Positions 32,897 through 44,772 of a stretch of DNA of 64,000 bases are shown here, in pieces. The notes beneath the pieces are model-generated. The model made no database searches, was not told the origin of the DNA, and saw nothing but the letters and a program-made list of their open reading frames with translations. Position 1 is the first letter of the stretch; the number at the start of each line of letters is the position of its first letter. Position numbers and translations under genes: made by a program. Origin of the DNA: Aureobasidium sp. EXF-3400. Lineage: Eukaryota; Ascomycota; Dothideomycetes; Dothideales; Saccotheciaceae. Location: positions 146,903-210,902 of the forward strand of contig SWBL01000041.1 in NCBI GenBank assembly GCA_024195585.1. The letters are read 5' to 3'.

Positions 32897-33244
32897 ATGC
32901 TGATACCCAAGCAAATGGCACTTCGCATTGGACGCACCACTATCAGTCGTGACATCTCAACCAGCTCCATACGAACGGCAGCTACCAAAAGAAGAGCGCA
33001 GCAAGACGATATCCACAGACCATCGCTCTCGGGCTCCTCAGTCGGCCATCTGTTCTCTGAAATCAACGCTATGCGACCCGGCATGGAGAACCTCCGAGTT
33101 CGATCGGACGGCATGTCAGAAGACCAACGAACCTATGCTCGGAGAACTGCTACGTGGTTGATGGGAGTTCCTGTCTTTCTGGGCACATTGATTGTAGGCG
33201 GGAACTGGCTTCTGAAAGACAGAGAAGACGGATCTGGATCGTGA
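32897..33244 (+). CDS. Small membrane protein, probably mitochondrial, 115 aa
   Basis: A single exon from ATG 32897 gives 115 residues. The N-terminus is basic and Ser/Thr-rich without acidic residues (MLIPKQMALRIGRTTISRD), as in mitochondrial presequences. One hydrophobic segment lies near the C-terminus (TWLMGVPVFLGTLIVGGNWL). I do not recognise a named family. It shares a 218-bp divergent promoter with the FSH1-type hydrolase. Coding status is supported by frame length, start context and protein layout only. Confidence 0.6.
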   Translation: MLIPKQMALRIGRTTISRDISTSSIRTAATKRRAQQDDIHRPSLSGSSVGHLFSEINAMRPGMENLRVRSDGMSEDQRTYARRTATWLMGVPVFLGTLIVGGNWLLKDREDGSGS

Positions 33245-34002
33245 GATACGGACAGGGTGTACGGACGAGAGATGAAGATTGACGTTGTATGTGGATATGA
33301 AGTACTACACGTGCTACCTGTCGTGCATGAACCCCTGGTTAGGTTCGACTAATTAGCACTCAAACAGAGACCCCTATCGTTGGCGACCCTGAGTCACGCA
33401 AACACTCTTTTGTCGTGTCGAGGTACAAATTCAGCTGGAAAGAAACGAACAACTGAAGGAAGGATGACGTCTTGTTATATACCGATAACCAGGCGCCAAG
33501 AAGAAGCATTACGAAAAGCATACGAGGCAGGCTGAGTTCTGGTCGAGGGGCAGAGTCACACGGCAGAGACTATTATGTAGGCAATTCTCGTCATGTTGCA
33601 AGTAAGCGGCATTGCGTTGGTACAGATAAGGCGATATTGCGAGATAGATGGCAGAGGAATGATGCAGGCTAGGGTGAAGGTGAAACCAAGGCACATATCG
33701 TTGCTCGGGCCAGTTCAACAAGCGTTGGCAGCGAACCTTGCCCAGGTCACCGTCGTCAGTTCGGCTCTTGCGAGAAGGTTGGAAGCCGCATGAAAGCCCC
33801 TAGCCTTCGCTTTTCCCTCCAAAGCATATTATTTCCGTCGCCTGAGACTCTCAAACCTTGCTCTGACACATCTTCTGTCACGTCGTGCTGTCGACATCTC
33901 GTCGCGACGACGCCATAAGCACACCCCCACGGGCAACAACGGGCGGGGATTCGACTAACTGTTAGGTCATGAGAGTGCACAAGTAGACATTTCGTCTTGG
34001 AT
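33245..34002. other. Gene-free interval upstream of the large disordered-protein gene
   Basis: The 758 bp hold no convincing gene. They should contain the 3' end of the small gene and the promoter of the large one. Confidence 0.4.
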
Positions 34003-37000
34003 ATGGAACGCCCATATCAGTTTTCCGACGATCGAGACGGCGCGCGTTCACCTTTGTACGTGGACCCTTGGTCTTCTCGGTCGCGACGACTAACGTAGCG
34101 TACAGCAACCAGCAGCTGCTCAACCCCGTTACACAGCCGCCGGCCGCCTCTTTCAAAACGAATGTGAATCGTAGTAAAACACGCAAATGGGCAGAGGCCA
34201 AGAACTATTCTTACGACGGCGACGACTGGGGCGGTTATGACCCTTACGACGAATACGGCAGTTACGACGACAAGCAGGACCCTCCTCTACCTGCTGCCTC
34301 GCCGAGACGCAACTCGTTCGAGGCTGGTGAAGAGGTAACAGCCTTTTCTTCTGGCCAGCAGCAGCAGCAGCAGTCGCCTCCTCCGCCTCCGGCACATATC
34401 ACTCCCACCAAGCCGCAGCCTCTCCAGCCAGCCTCGCAACCACAGAACGACTATGGCATCCGCCGCGACTTTTCCCAGATTGCTCACATCCCGCCGCCCT
34501 TGAAGACGAACACCTCGCCTCAAGTCGTTCGCGAACGCTTTCCTGCTAGGAAGAGCAGTCTACAAACCAGTTTGCCGTCTTCACCTGCTCAACCTGCTCA
34601 GCAGTTTGTGGCTCAAGAGCCCGTCTCGCCTTCTGCCGACGCTTCTGCCGCTGCGAACGCTGGCAAACCCCTGCCATTCATCCGTCCCGCCGATATCTAC
34701 AGGCGTATGGAGGAGGAGCGTTTGAGGGAACAAGAATCGAAAGGCCAGATCGAATCAGTGCCGGTTAGACATGAGGAACACCAAGGCTTTACAGTCGAGA
34801 GTCCTATTCTGGCAAAAGCGATCGGCGCTGATGTTGCTGGTACTGAACCAGCCCCTCAAGAGCAGTCAAAAACTGCTTCATTGGGTTCTGCTCTACCAGC
34901 AGTCAGCCGTGTCGCTTCTGGCTTCGGCTCCGAGTTCTGGAATGCTTCTGAATTGTCGAGTTCGCTGAACACTGCCGACAATCTCTCGCCAACCACTACG
35001 AATACTGCTCCTGTAGAGCCTGCTGAAACTAACAGTGTGGAGAATGCCTCCCATGAATTGCAGGATGCCGTGAGTCAAGCATTCGAGCGACGGGATGACT
35101 TGTCTGTACCTCCCACGCCCATCTCCCGTGACAATTCTCAGTCGGGCCATGGTTCCGATACGGCAGGGATAAGTCCTATTATGAGTCGAGTCCCGAGTGC
35201 TGCGACCGCCGAAGCAAAAGCACGACTAGCTGACAACAGAGACATGGGACCCATCGCTGAAGAAAGCAGCTTACCTGGTAGTCCCAGCTCCCGACCCTCA
35301 TCTCAACAACAAACCGTCACCAAAAGACATACTCCCACACATTCGAGACATGTATCGGCCGAGTCTTTCAGTAACAGTCCTGCCAGAACTCCACAACTTG
35401 AATACACCAAGAGGCTTTCGACTCCAATGTCGGCAGAAAGTACGAGTATGCAGGCCGAAGAAGCTGGTTCGCCTGTTGATCCACCCAGCAAGCCTATGCC
35501 TGTCGCTTCAGTCCGGGTGATTGCACCTTCAGCAGATTACAGTCGCAGGGAGTCAGACATTGCTGCTGATGCAACCTCAAGCTCACCAATCGAGACTGCC
35601 GAGGCCGCGAATGCTGCCAGAACACACTTCCTTCAAACTCACGAGAGGGTCAAATCACCTGTGATCGGAAGCCCTGTTGATCGCAGTCCTTCTCCTATCT
35701 CGCGCCAAGGATCTCCTGGACCTGGCAGAGTCCGTGATCTTGCAGGCAAATACAACGAGCTTCACACACTTTCAAGAAGTAGTTCTGCCATGTCTTTTGG
35801 ATCCCAAAAGAGCGACAAGATGTCCTTGAGCAGAAGTGGTACTTTTGATAGCACCACTAGCGAGACTGGTGATATGACTGGTGACGACAAAGTTATCCAA
35901 TCCATCGAGCAAACACCCTCAACTCGTCCAGACCCTACTAGAGGCCCTAGCTTCCGGCCACACTTGCCCGGTGAGTGGGTATCGTATGTAGGAACTCCTA
36001 GTATGGAGATGCCAGTGGCACAAGAAGCCACCAGACGTAGCGACGAAAATGCAAGAGACGACGCCCAGCTTGACCAGAGCACTCCTCGGCAAGCAATGTT
36101 CCCCTCTACAGAAGACTTTGATCCGACGCCTGCAACCGTCAAGCAGCCACTTGCTCACAAGGACATCCAACCAAAGGAGCCTAGCCCCGTGGATACTCTC
36201 AAGAATGCAGGAGAGGCATTAGGTGCTGCTCTGCTATCCTCGTTCGGTCAGAACCATGGCACTAGAGACTTTGCTCAGGCAGAGCCACAATCCCCTGAGG
36301 AGGATGCGGCTGAACCTCGACCATCAGTTGGAGATGTTTATCTCAGACCCTTGATGGTCGATCGTAAAGCTTCATCCATCGCTTCAAGTGTTGGTCCCAC
36401 CCCGCCAGCCAAGGACACACCTGACGGACTCAGCGTTCCAGGCTCATCTGGCTACTTTCCTCCACCAACACTGCGCATCGACTCTGATGCAATGTCACCA
36501 GCATCTGACTACTCGCCTGCCGATCTGGAGAGTGATCGTCTGCGTAGAGAGATTGAGAGAAGTCTTACTCCTCAGCTCCATTCTGAGCACCAACGGATCC
36601 GTGATCAGGATGCTCTGGATGCGCCAGCAACCCTTCGAGATCTACAGAAAACTGAGGGCCTCCAAACTGCTGAAGCTCAGCCTAGATCGGATGTGCATGC
36701 TATTGATGCTGCTCCTACAGCATTGCAACCAACTCCTGCCGCAAAAGCTGATCTCCTTGGCAAGCGTTTTAGCTTCGAGAGGGACGCAAGCAAGTCCAGC
36801 TTGTGGGGTGAAGTTGGTGAAGATGTGAAGCGTGCTTCTTACGAGCGACCATTATCTGGTGTCGGTCTGCATGTGGTTAACACAAATGTGAGTAGCAGTA
36901 GTGAGTCAAGTGCCTCATCTGTTAGAGAGATTCCAGCCGAAGCTGTCGAGGAATTTGCGAATGCACCATTGCAGACTGTCATCAGTTCGCCATCGCCTGT

Positions 37001-40000
37001 AGCATCATCCGATATCATCGCAGCTCCTACAGTAGGACCGCCTGTTGCGACAGAAGAGTCAAGAGAAGAACAACCACTTCCTGCTATTCCTATGGAGACC
37101 GAGACACCACTGGCGCCCTCAACAACCACAAACACCACCACGGCAGCTCGGATTCCCACTGTCAGAGAGATCATGGCGTTGAAGTCGGTTGATGAGCGTG
37201 TCAATACTTACAACTCTTCGCGAGAGCAGATTGCCTCAATGGATACTGGTCTTAGCAACTGGCTTAGTTCAACTCTTTCCTCTCATCCTGAGCACGCACA
37301 TGTTGTTAAGGACGCAGCAAACAAACCTGCGACTACAACTGCCATTGGTGGCAGCATTCGCTACAAGCCTCAGCCTGGTAACATCATGAAGATGGCCAGA
37401 AAGGGTCTTAGTGGTGTCACAAACAGGGAGCCTTCGGGCTCTCATGCGGCTGATCCTAGCCAAACATCTTCTACCATCGAACGCCAAACCTCCAACACAC
37501 CCGGTCGCACGGCCTCGGCACAGCATGGAGGCGTGGAAAAGATGCAGACAAAGGGCAAGGACCTGTTGCATTCCGCCGGTATGTTCGGTGGTAAGGCCAC
37601 CGTAGGGGCTAAAGGCCTATTTGCGAGAGCAAAGGGTAGGCTTCGTGAAGGTGGAAGTGAGAAGGTAGATTGATATTTTCCTTCTGTTTGACGATCCCCT
37701 CACTGATCTTTGACGTTCTTCTTGACTTTCTTGCCGCATGCATTTCAACGATACAACCTCATGTTCCTGCGATGCTTATCTTTAGCGGTCGCTTTTCCCA
37801 GCCGGCGAACTTGTTTTCTTTGCAACTTCAGCATAAGCGTTGAATTTGGGAGGGAGGCATTGATGATCTGAGTAGCAGGTTGCATGTACCGTTTCGGCTG
37901 CGTAATGTGAACTGAATAATCCCCCAACTCATCCCTCATTCCAAGATCTTTTGAAGAATGCATGTTGATAGGTGTGTTTTCACAGGCTTCCGGACGCGCT
38001 ACGCCCAGCAGCAACGCCGTGCTTGCCTCGCCGACTTCTCCAGATGAGCGTGGCAGCAAAGCCAACAACCGTTTCTCCACAGCGTTCGGCCGTTTGGGAT
38101 CTTTGTCTCAGTCAAATGCAGGTGCTCCGCAACCCCCTAACGGTGGTCCGCAAGTCGTTGTATCACCAACTGTAGGACAGCCTTCTGCATCACCATCGGG
38201 CAATGGAGATGCATATATTGCTCCATGGATGGACGACAAAGCAGGTGCATTAGACAAGGATCTCGTGAACGAGAGATTCAAGAGAATTGGTCTTTTGCCC
38301 AGTCCTGCATTTGGAGGGTCGATGACCTCGCGTGACTCTAATGAGAACATAAAAGCGACTCGTGAGAATGACGATCAGATGTCACAGCTGGAAGGAGCGA
38401 CCCATTCAGATGAGCTCAGCAAGAAACTTGACAACGAAGCTTTAAAGGCAGCCACCGCAGACGTTCTTGCTAAACCAGCTGCACCTTCGCACGTGGAGGA
38501 AACCGTTCCCGAGCCACAAGCTGACCTACCTGCTCCAGCTCTAGGTGCGAACAATGCTGGACCATTGTCAGGCCCCAGCGAGATCACATCAGAGCATCCT
38601 CGTCCTGTCGAGCGCACTTCAAACATTAACAGTAGCCCAACACGTCGTCCTGTTCCTCAACAAACCATCACCGATGAACAGCCTTCGTCTCGTAGATCTT
38701 CGGTCTCCAGCTTTCATCCAGATGACAACGACTTGGCAGAAACTTCGATACCACTCAAGAGGAGTGTGAGTCCGCTGGGCGTCGAGTCGACTTCGCAACT
38801 ACCTATCACTTTCGAGAAGACCGAGCCGGAGAAGACGAAAGAAGACACAGACGAACCCCGACCTCGAATTGTCAGTCGCAGCAGTCTTCCATCCCAACAA
38901 CGTCCCCAATCGCAATCCAGACAGTCATCTTGGCAATGGAAGAGCTCGGGTACATCTCTGGTCGGGCTCAACCAAAGTCAAGGAGATGCAACAGCTTCTC
39001 CAGTCAAGTCCAGATCAGTGTCTGGTCAACCTATCAGCTCCGGCCCTGTGAGTCGTGCCGAATCACCCATCTCATTCTTGGAGATGGCACCGACTCAAAA
39101 ACAAAGGAGGTGCACTACACCTGGTGCCTACTCGTCTGAAAATGTCGACGCGATTCCTGGGGCACGGGTAGAACAGCCTTTGACCACAGGGCCTCAAAAC
39201 CTCACTTTGGCACCAGCTCCTTACGAAGTCGGTCGTATGGCCCCGATCGTACAATCACCTGTCGAGATGCAGGGCCCTTGGCACAATGATCAGTCCAATG
39301 CAACTATGGGTCCAGGACCTGGTTTTGGACCTGGTGCGATGTACAACCAGCCTGGCACCATGAGCAGTGAACAGATCATCTATGAGGAGCCGGTCAACCG
39401 AACTTTCTCGCCAACTGTAATGGACCCTCGTCAGCACGATAGCGAGTATCAACTCCCCGGTGTTGGGCCCCCTGAGGTGACTCAAGGTTCACGTAGGAGC
39501 AGGTTCTTTATGAGAAGTCCGGTTCAGAGTCCAGTGCAGGTCGAACGCATTAACCCCAACGCAGTAGCATTTGATCACCAACGTACTTTCTCTGGTGACG
39601 AAGTCCCACTCACGCAATCTGCGCAAGAGAAGCGAGAAAAGCGTCGCTCTGGCATGTTCAGTGCGCTCAGCCGCGGTTCGAGCTTTTCTGGTCTGTCTGT
39701 CATGAACTCAGATGGAAGACAAAGCCGTGGCAATGACGTTGCTCAAGCTGGTTCGCAGCAGCAAGCTTCAGCTCAACAGACATCCGCAGCACAAAAGGCT
39801 AGAGAAATCTCAGGTGGCAGCACAAGAGGCAACACACTCAAGAAAATGCAGCGCTCGTCCACTTCTGCCGGCACATCCAATACACCGGGTACTCCTGATG
39901 CTGAGAAGAAGAATAAGCGCTTCTCACGCCTTGGTTCAATATTTGGACGATCCAACTCGGAAGCCAAGAAAGCTAACAAGCTGGTCAAGAGCATGCCCAA

Positions 40001-41207
40001 GACTCAAACCGATCGCGTTCCAGAGGCTGCCGTAGCTGCAAGAGCAAATAACATGTCGCCACAGAATATCCCTCCACCTCCACCTATGGCTATGGGTTAT
40101 GGCGTGGACAATGGCATGCAATCGCAACAGCACTGGTCAGATCAGCTTGATCAGCAGAGTGGTGCACCACCACCTCCTGGCGGATGGTATGCACCTACCT
40201 CCAGAAGAAGCTCTTATCATCAAGATCAGCAGGCAACGTTGCCGCAAATCCAACCCACGATGTCGAGAAGAAGCTCTTATCAGCAGGATCAGCAAGTCAA
40301 TCTGAGTCAAATCCAGCCTACAGTCTCAGGACAATCGTGGCAATCAATGCCGCCACAGCAACAGCAGTCGCCAGTAATGCAGCCAACTCGACGTCTTCAC
40401 AGCGAGGGTTATCGTCATGAGCCTCGCTACAATGCTCCGGCTGACTACAGGTCGATGTCTCCTAGTCCTTTACGCGGTCAGCGAGGCAGTCAGCAGTATG
40501 ATACCACAACTCCTCAGAACTACCAGCGCACGCCTTCGTGGACTGGTGGACCACGACAGCAGCCACCACCTGGACGCAATTTACCCTGGGCCTCTGCGGA
40601 TCAGCAGCAGCAACAGCAACAAGGCTACTTTCCTCAAACCACAATGTCAGGCTCGCCTGTCAGACAAAGTCCCGCTCACTCACCTTCACACTCGAGAAAT
40701 GCATCTTTTGGTAGCATGACCAACATACAAGCTGCAGCACCACCATTGTACCGCAACCCCAGCTCAGGCGCTTTGCAACGCTCATCGAGTCCTTCCATGT
40801 ATGGAGCCACACAGCCATACCAAGTGCCTATGCCAGCGGCCACAGAAGCCCAACTCATGTCGAAGACTCAACAGGACTGGTATCCTAGATACGCAATCGG
40901 ATCGCCAGGACCGCCACAGCAGGCCAGCACACCGGGAATGTACACCAGAAGCTACAGCAATAGCAGACCCGGCAGCTCCAATGCCAACTATGGAGGTTTC
41001 GATGACATCCCAGAGGCCGAGTACGCCAGACCTGGCTCCGCCGGTGGAATGATGATGCCTCCCCCTCCTCTTCCACAACTGCACTCGCCACAAAGTCCTG
41101 CTCGAGGTCAACAGAGGAGATACTACGGCAACGGCGGTACTATGGGACCTAGACCTTATCCTGGTCAGCAGCAGGGTGACTGGCAAGGATCTTACCGTGA
41201 CGTCTAG
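34003..41207 (+). CDS. Very large intrinsically disordered protein, about 2,277 aa as modelled
   Basis: I model exons 34003-34055, 34106-37664 and 37986-41207. The first intron (GTACGT donor, CTAAC branch, 50 nt) adds the start MERPYQFSDDRDGARSPFNQ. The third exon joins two long frames through a 321-nt intron, phase 0 on both sides, with acceptor TTTTCACAG. Near the N-terminus KWAEAKNYSYDGDDWGGYD is a compact motif. Most of the rest is Ser/Pro/Gln-rich with polyQ (near 34360 and 40605) and many basic SP sites, suggesting phosphorylation. Two more ordered patches are KGKDLLHSAGMFGGKATVGA near 37555 and NKRFSRLGSIFGRS near 39912. I do not recognise a function. If the long intron is not real, these are two genes (to 37673, and from ATG 37962). 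Confidence 0.65.
40200..40325 (+). repeat. Two tandem 63-bp coding repeats
   Basis: Units at 40200-40262 and 40263-40325 each encode a 21-residue repeat of the form SRRSSYxQDQQ...QIQPT. They lie in the Gln-rich C-terminal part of the large disordered protein. Confidence 0.8.
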
Positions 41208-42398
41208 GCACCTCCAGATTTATTTCTTTCTTTCTCTTCTTGTTCTATATGATTATCCGCTACTGCGATTTTTGGAAATACTTAATGGGAGGATTTATGT
41301 TGGAGGTAGGGGTGGTTAGAAGGTATGGTACATAATGTTGATATCAAAATACCCATTTTCACATGTTGTTCATCTCATGATTTGTCATATCGACGATATT
41401 TCAAAAAGGTAAAACAGCAAGTATTCGATTCGGAGTAGGCTAAACACTGCCCCTTTAAGATACCGGAAGTATTAAGTTCTGGTTCGAGTATATTTTAGCT
41501 TCGCCGAAAGGGATCGAGGTATTGATACTAAAAGTCGATGTCTTGTGACATCCTAGATGAAATTGACCATATGCTAAAAACAAGCCACTCTAAGGTACAA
41601 ATACATGTTCTCATGGAGAGAAGACTACATGTAACTCTTCTCGAGTGAATCAAGCGAGGTGTAACTGTCTTAGTTCTTTTTCCATCGATGCATATGTAGC
41701 GAACAAGGATGACATATCTAGTGACAGGGTCACCACTACAACGACATATTCTTGACAGCGGAGTGTAACGTCCAGCATGACGAAACCAGAAAGGGGTCTT
41801 AAGAAGAAGCAGAAGTGACATGGATGTTGAAAACAGGTGACTCGATCAACCCAATGGCCGATCTCCAGGGCAAGATCAACTTAGCAGTGATCGAGGTGAG
41901 ATTCTGACTCAATCCAAGAGCCATTCCTTGATCTGGAAGAGCAAGCGAGAGGAGATCCTCACAAGGAAAGCGCGATCATGGAAGTGACCACCAGCACAGA
42001 GAGATGAAACACACGAAGGAAGCAGTTCAGCTCTTGTCTCGTTCAGTATACGAGTGTAGCTACCTTCGGACAGTCGGAGGTAGCGTTTAGTCTCGCTTGA
42101 CCTGACCCAAAAGGGTAAAAGCGTTCCGAACCAGTTGTCAGAAAAGTCAAAACCTTTGGTATACGAAAACGAGTGCATTTTCCCATTGCAGTGCAGAAAG
42201 GAACAAGAAACATGGAAGTGATAGGTGGTTGATCGGTACGTTCCGAGTCGAGGGTGTCCTTGTCAAGATAAGCATAACCGAATAAACGCCAGCAATAGAG
42301 TTTGGGAAACCCAGAACAACAGAAGCCGAAAAGTAAAAGAATAATGCATGCCAAATGCCATTTCCTGCCAAGGGGGTGGGGGTTGCCCTTGGGGACGA
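41208..42398. other. Gene-free interval, 1.19 kb
   Basis: It lies between the 3' ends of two convergent genes. Short open frames are present on both strands but none has recognisable protein character. No RNA gene was seen. Confidence 0.4.
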
Positions 42399-42937
42399 TC
42401 ACTTGCAGGATTTACACTCGGGCCCTCTCACATCATCGACTCGGCCGACTTTGCGTCCACCAGGAGGAGGACCTCCACCTCTGCCTCCATTGCCGCTGTT
42501 GCTTCCAAAGCCCCAGCCAGGTCGCTTGCCGGGCGTTTGGTTGTTTGCGTTGAATGGCGATGCTGCAGCCGCAGCAGCGGGATCAAACTAGGTGGATATC
42601 AGTACTAGTGGAACCAAAGTTTGTCAAGGCGTGCTGGAACTAGTTAGTTTATGGATAGAGAGGCGTCACTTACGGAGAAGAAAGTGGTTACGTATAGACC
42701 GATAAAGACATAGGCGTTATCGAGGAAGTTGCGGACGCGCACAGTGGCTGGAGGGCTAAACGAAGGAAAGTGGGACTCAGCTATCTGCAATATAGGTGGA
42801 GTAAATTCCGGAGGCCAGCTGGACACCAGCTGGAAGCAGGAGTAAACCTCCGCGACCACAAAACTAGAGTGTACTTACGCGGCGAGAGCTTGACCGTTGT
42901 GAAAGTAGGGCCTGCTTGGCTGCTGGGACGCCGACAT
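42399..42937 (-). CDS. Selenoprotein K/G-like small membrane protein (Cys form), 109 aa
   Basis: Three exons (42879-42937, 42674-42755, 42399-42587) close in phase to 109 residues, start MSASQQPSRPYFHNGQ. One membrane segment lies at about 31-46 (FLDNAYVFIGLYVTTFFS). The tail is Gly/Pro-rich and basic (GRGGGPPPGGRKVGRVDDVR) and ends GPECKSCK. This is the layout of the SelK/SelG family, single-pass ER proteins tied to ER-associated degradation in animals. Animal SelK has selenocysteine near the end; here cysteines stand in that region and the TGA after the last Lys is the stop. It is divergent from the SPOUT methyltransferase gene across 296 bp. Confidence 0.82.
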
Positions 42938-43233
42938 GTTTGCGCTCTCCGATTCGGGAAAGTGTGTACCGAAGATAGTGGTTGGTGTGTCGATGATTCA
43001 AGAAAGTCGGATAGTCAAGACGAAGGGAGATGTCGTTGGGCGCCAAGGTCAGGGTCACGCTGTACAAGTGATGTCCGAGTTCAAGCAGGTCGTCGTGACT
43101 CGTTCGGCCGCCGGCAGCCCCCGTCCAAGCAAAAGTCTTGGCCATGACGAGGGTGGTTTCAGCATTTTTGGATGATCGATCGGCCAAACTTCATGTGAAG
43201 CACGCAGATTTTCTTTGATATTTTTGTTAGCCA

Positions 43234-44772
43234 ATGTCTGGACATCAGAGCAAGGTACGTTTACGGGCGTGATTCCTCACATTCGTATCCGGACAAGTTC
43301 CAAGTACTGATTGTATTGTTGTTACAGAAGAGAAAGCAGGACTTTCATCAGCCTCAACAGCAACATCAGAGTGCCGAGGAGGAGGTCGATACTTCGAGGC
43401 CGTCAGCTGTCTTTACTCCTACTGGTGGTCGCCAACATACTGTGAGCATTGCACTGCCAGGCAGTGTGATCGCAAAGTAAGTGAAATAGTTTCATTGCTT
43501 CATCTCATGGGCCATGCCCTTTCTCGGTGCAACATTGTTGCGAGCACTGGAAAAAAAAGGAAGATAATTGTTTTGTTTTTGTTTTGCTCAATTGCCCTCC
43601 TGCCGCCTGTGTTTTTCGGACCTTCTCATCCTTCTCATTTATTCATTGAATCCTTCTCGCGAAGGATCGCAATTCTGGGCTTGACCCCTCTTGTTATTAG
43701 TCTTCTTGCCCTATACCACGCCTCAGCTATAGTCTTTCGAGTCTACCTGAATTTGCGCATCGATTCCACATGTCCGGAACTCCTAGCCCTAACACCCCCT
43801 CGCAGTGCCCAATCACATGATCTCAAAACAATGATGGCTGCACAGGTGGCGCGAGCCTGCGCTGTCTTTCAGGTCGACGAAATCGTCGTTTTCAATGATG
43901 GCCAATCACAGGCTGGGGCTCGCCCTCGGAAAGGCTTCGAAGGAGACGGCTACACGGGCTACTCTGATCCCGATGATTTCCTCTACCATGTCCTCAGCTA
44001 TCTGGAAACACCCCCACATCTGAGGAAGACGCTCTTTCCTATGCACCCTAACCTTAGAACCGCTGGAGCCATGCCGAGTTTGGATATGCCACATCATCTC
44101 CGCGCAAACGAATGGTGTCAATATCGCGAAGGAGTAACAATGGGTGCGGATGCGGCATTTGCAGAGCCTCAAAGCAAGCGCAGCAAAGGTCACGCCGTCT
44201 CAACACTAGTTGACTGTGGCCTTCCTGTGAAGACGCGTATTCCAGTCGCAGTACCTCCTGGGTCTCGTGTTACGGTCAAATTCGAATCTGCCGATGAGCC
44301 GCAGATGGATGGTCATACTCCCTTAGATGCCGAAGCCGTTTCCCCAGATACACCGAGAGAGGAAATCGGTTACTATTGGGGATACTCAACGAGGATGGCG
44401 TCGTCCCTGTCAGCAGTATTTACGGAGTGTCCCTACGATGGCGGCTACGACATTAGCTTCGGTACATCTGAGCGAGGTGTAAGTTTGACATCTCTCTTCA
44501 ACGCATCAGAAAACAGCTCCGAAATACCGCCAATTCCAAGCCAATGGAGGCATATGGTGGTTGTCTTCGGCGGCGTTGCAGGTCTAGAGGTTGCTTTGAA
44601 GGCGGATAAGAATCTGACATCCAAGGGCGTCACGGAGGCCAGAGACGTATTCGACTATTGGGTCAATCTCGTGCCTCAGCAAGGAAGCAGAACAATTCGC
44701 ACAGAAGAGGCGGTCTGGCTGGGATTGATGGGCTTGCGTGCAATCGTGCAGGACCGGCAAGAAGCGACGTGA
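43234..44772 (+). CDS. SPOUT-domain RNA methyltransferase (SPOUT1/C9orf114 family), 378 aa
   Basis: Exons 43234-43254, 43328-43476 and 43806-44772 close in phase to 378 residues. The junction rebuilds HTVSIALPGSVIANAQSHDL then AAQVARACAVFQVDEIVVFN, the N-terminal strand and helix of the C9orf114 family. Later signatures are ETPPHLRKTLFPMHPNL, YYWGYSTRMASSLSAVF and VVFGGVAGLEVAL, with the deep knot SAM-binding region near the C-terminus (VNLVPQQGSRTIRTEEAVW). It is probably a nuclear/nucleolar RNA methyltransferase. The second intron is unusually long (329 nt) and open in the downstream frame. Confidence 0.9.

Noticed and set aside
37745..38080. 111-codon minus-strand open frame in the long intron of the disordered-protein gene
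   Set aside because: It straddles intron and coding exon antisense and has no domain character.
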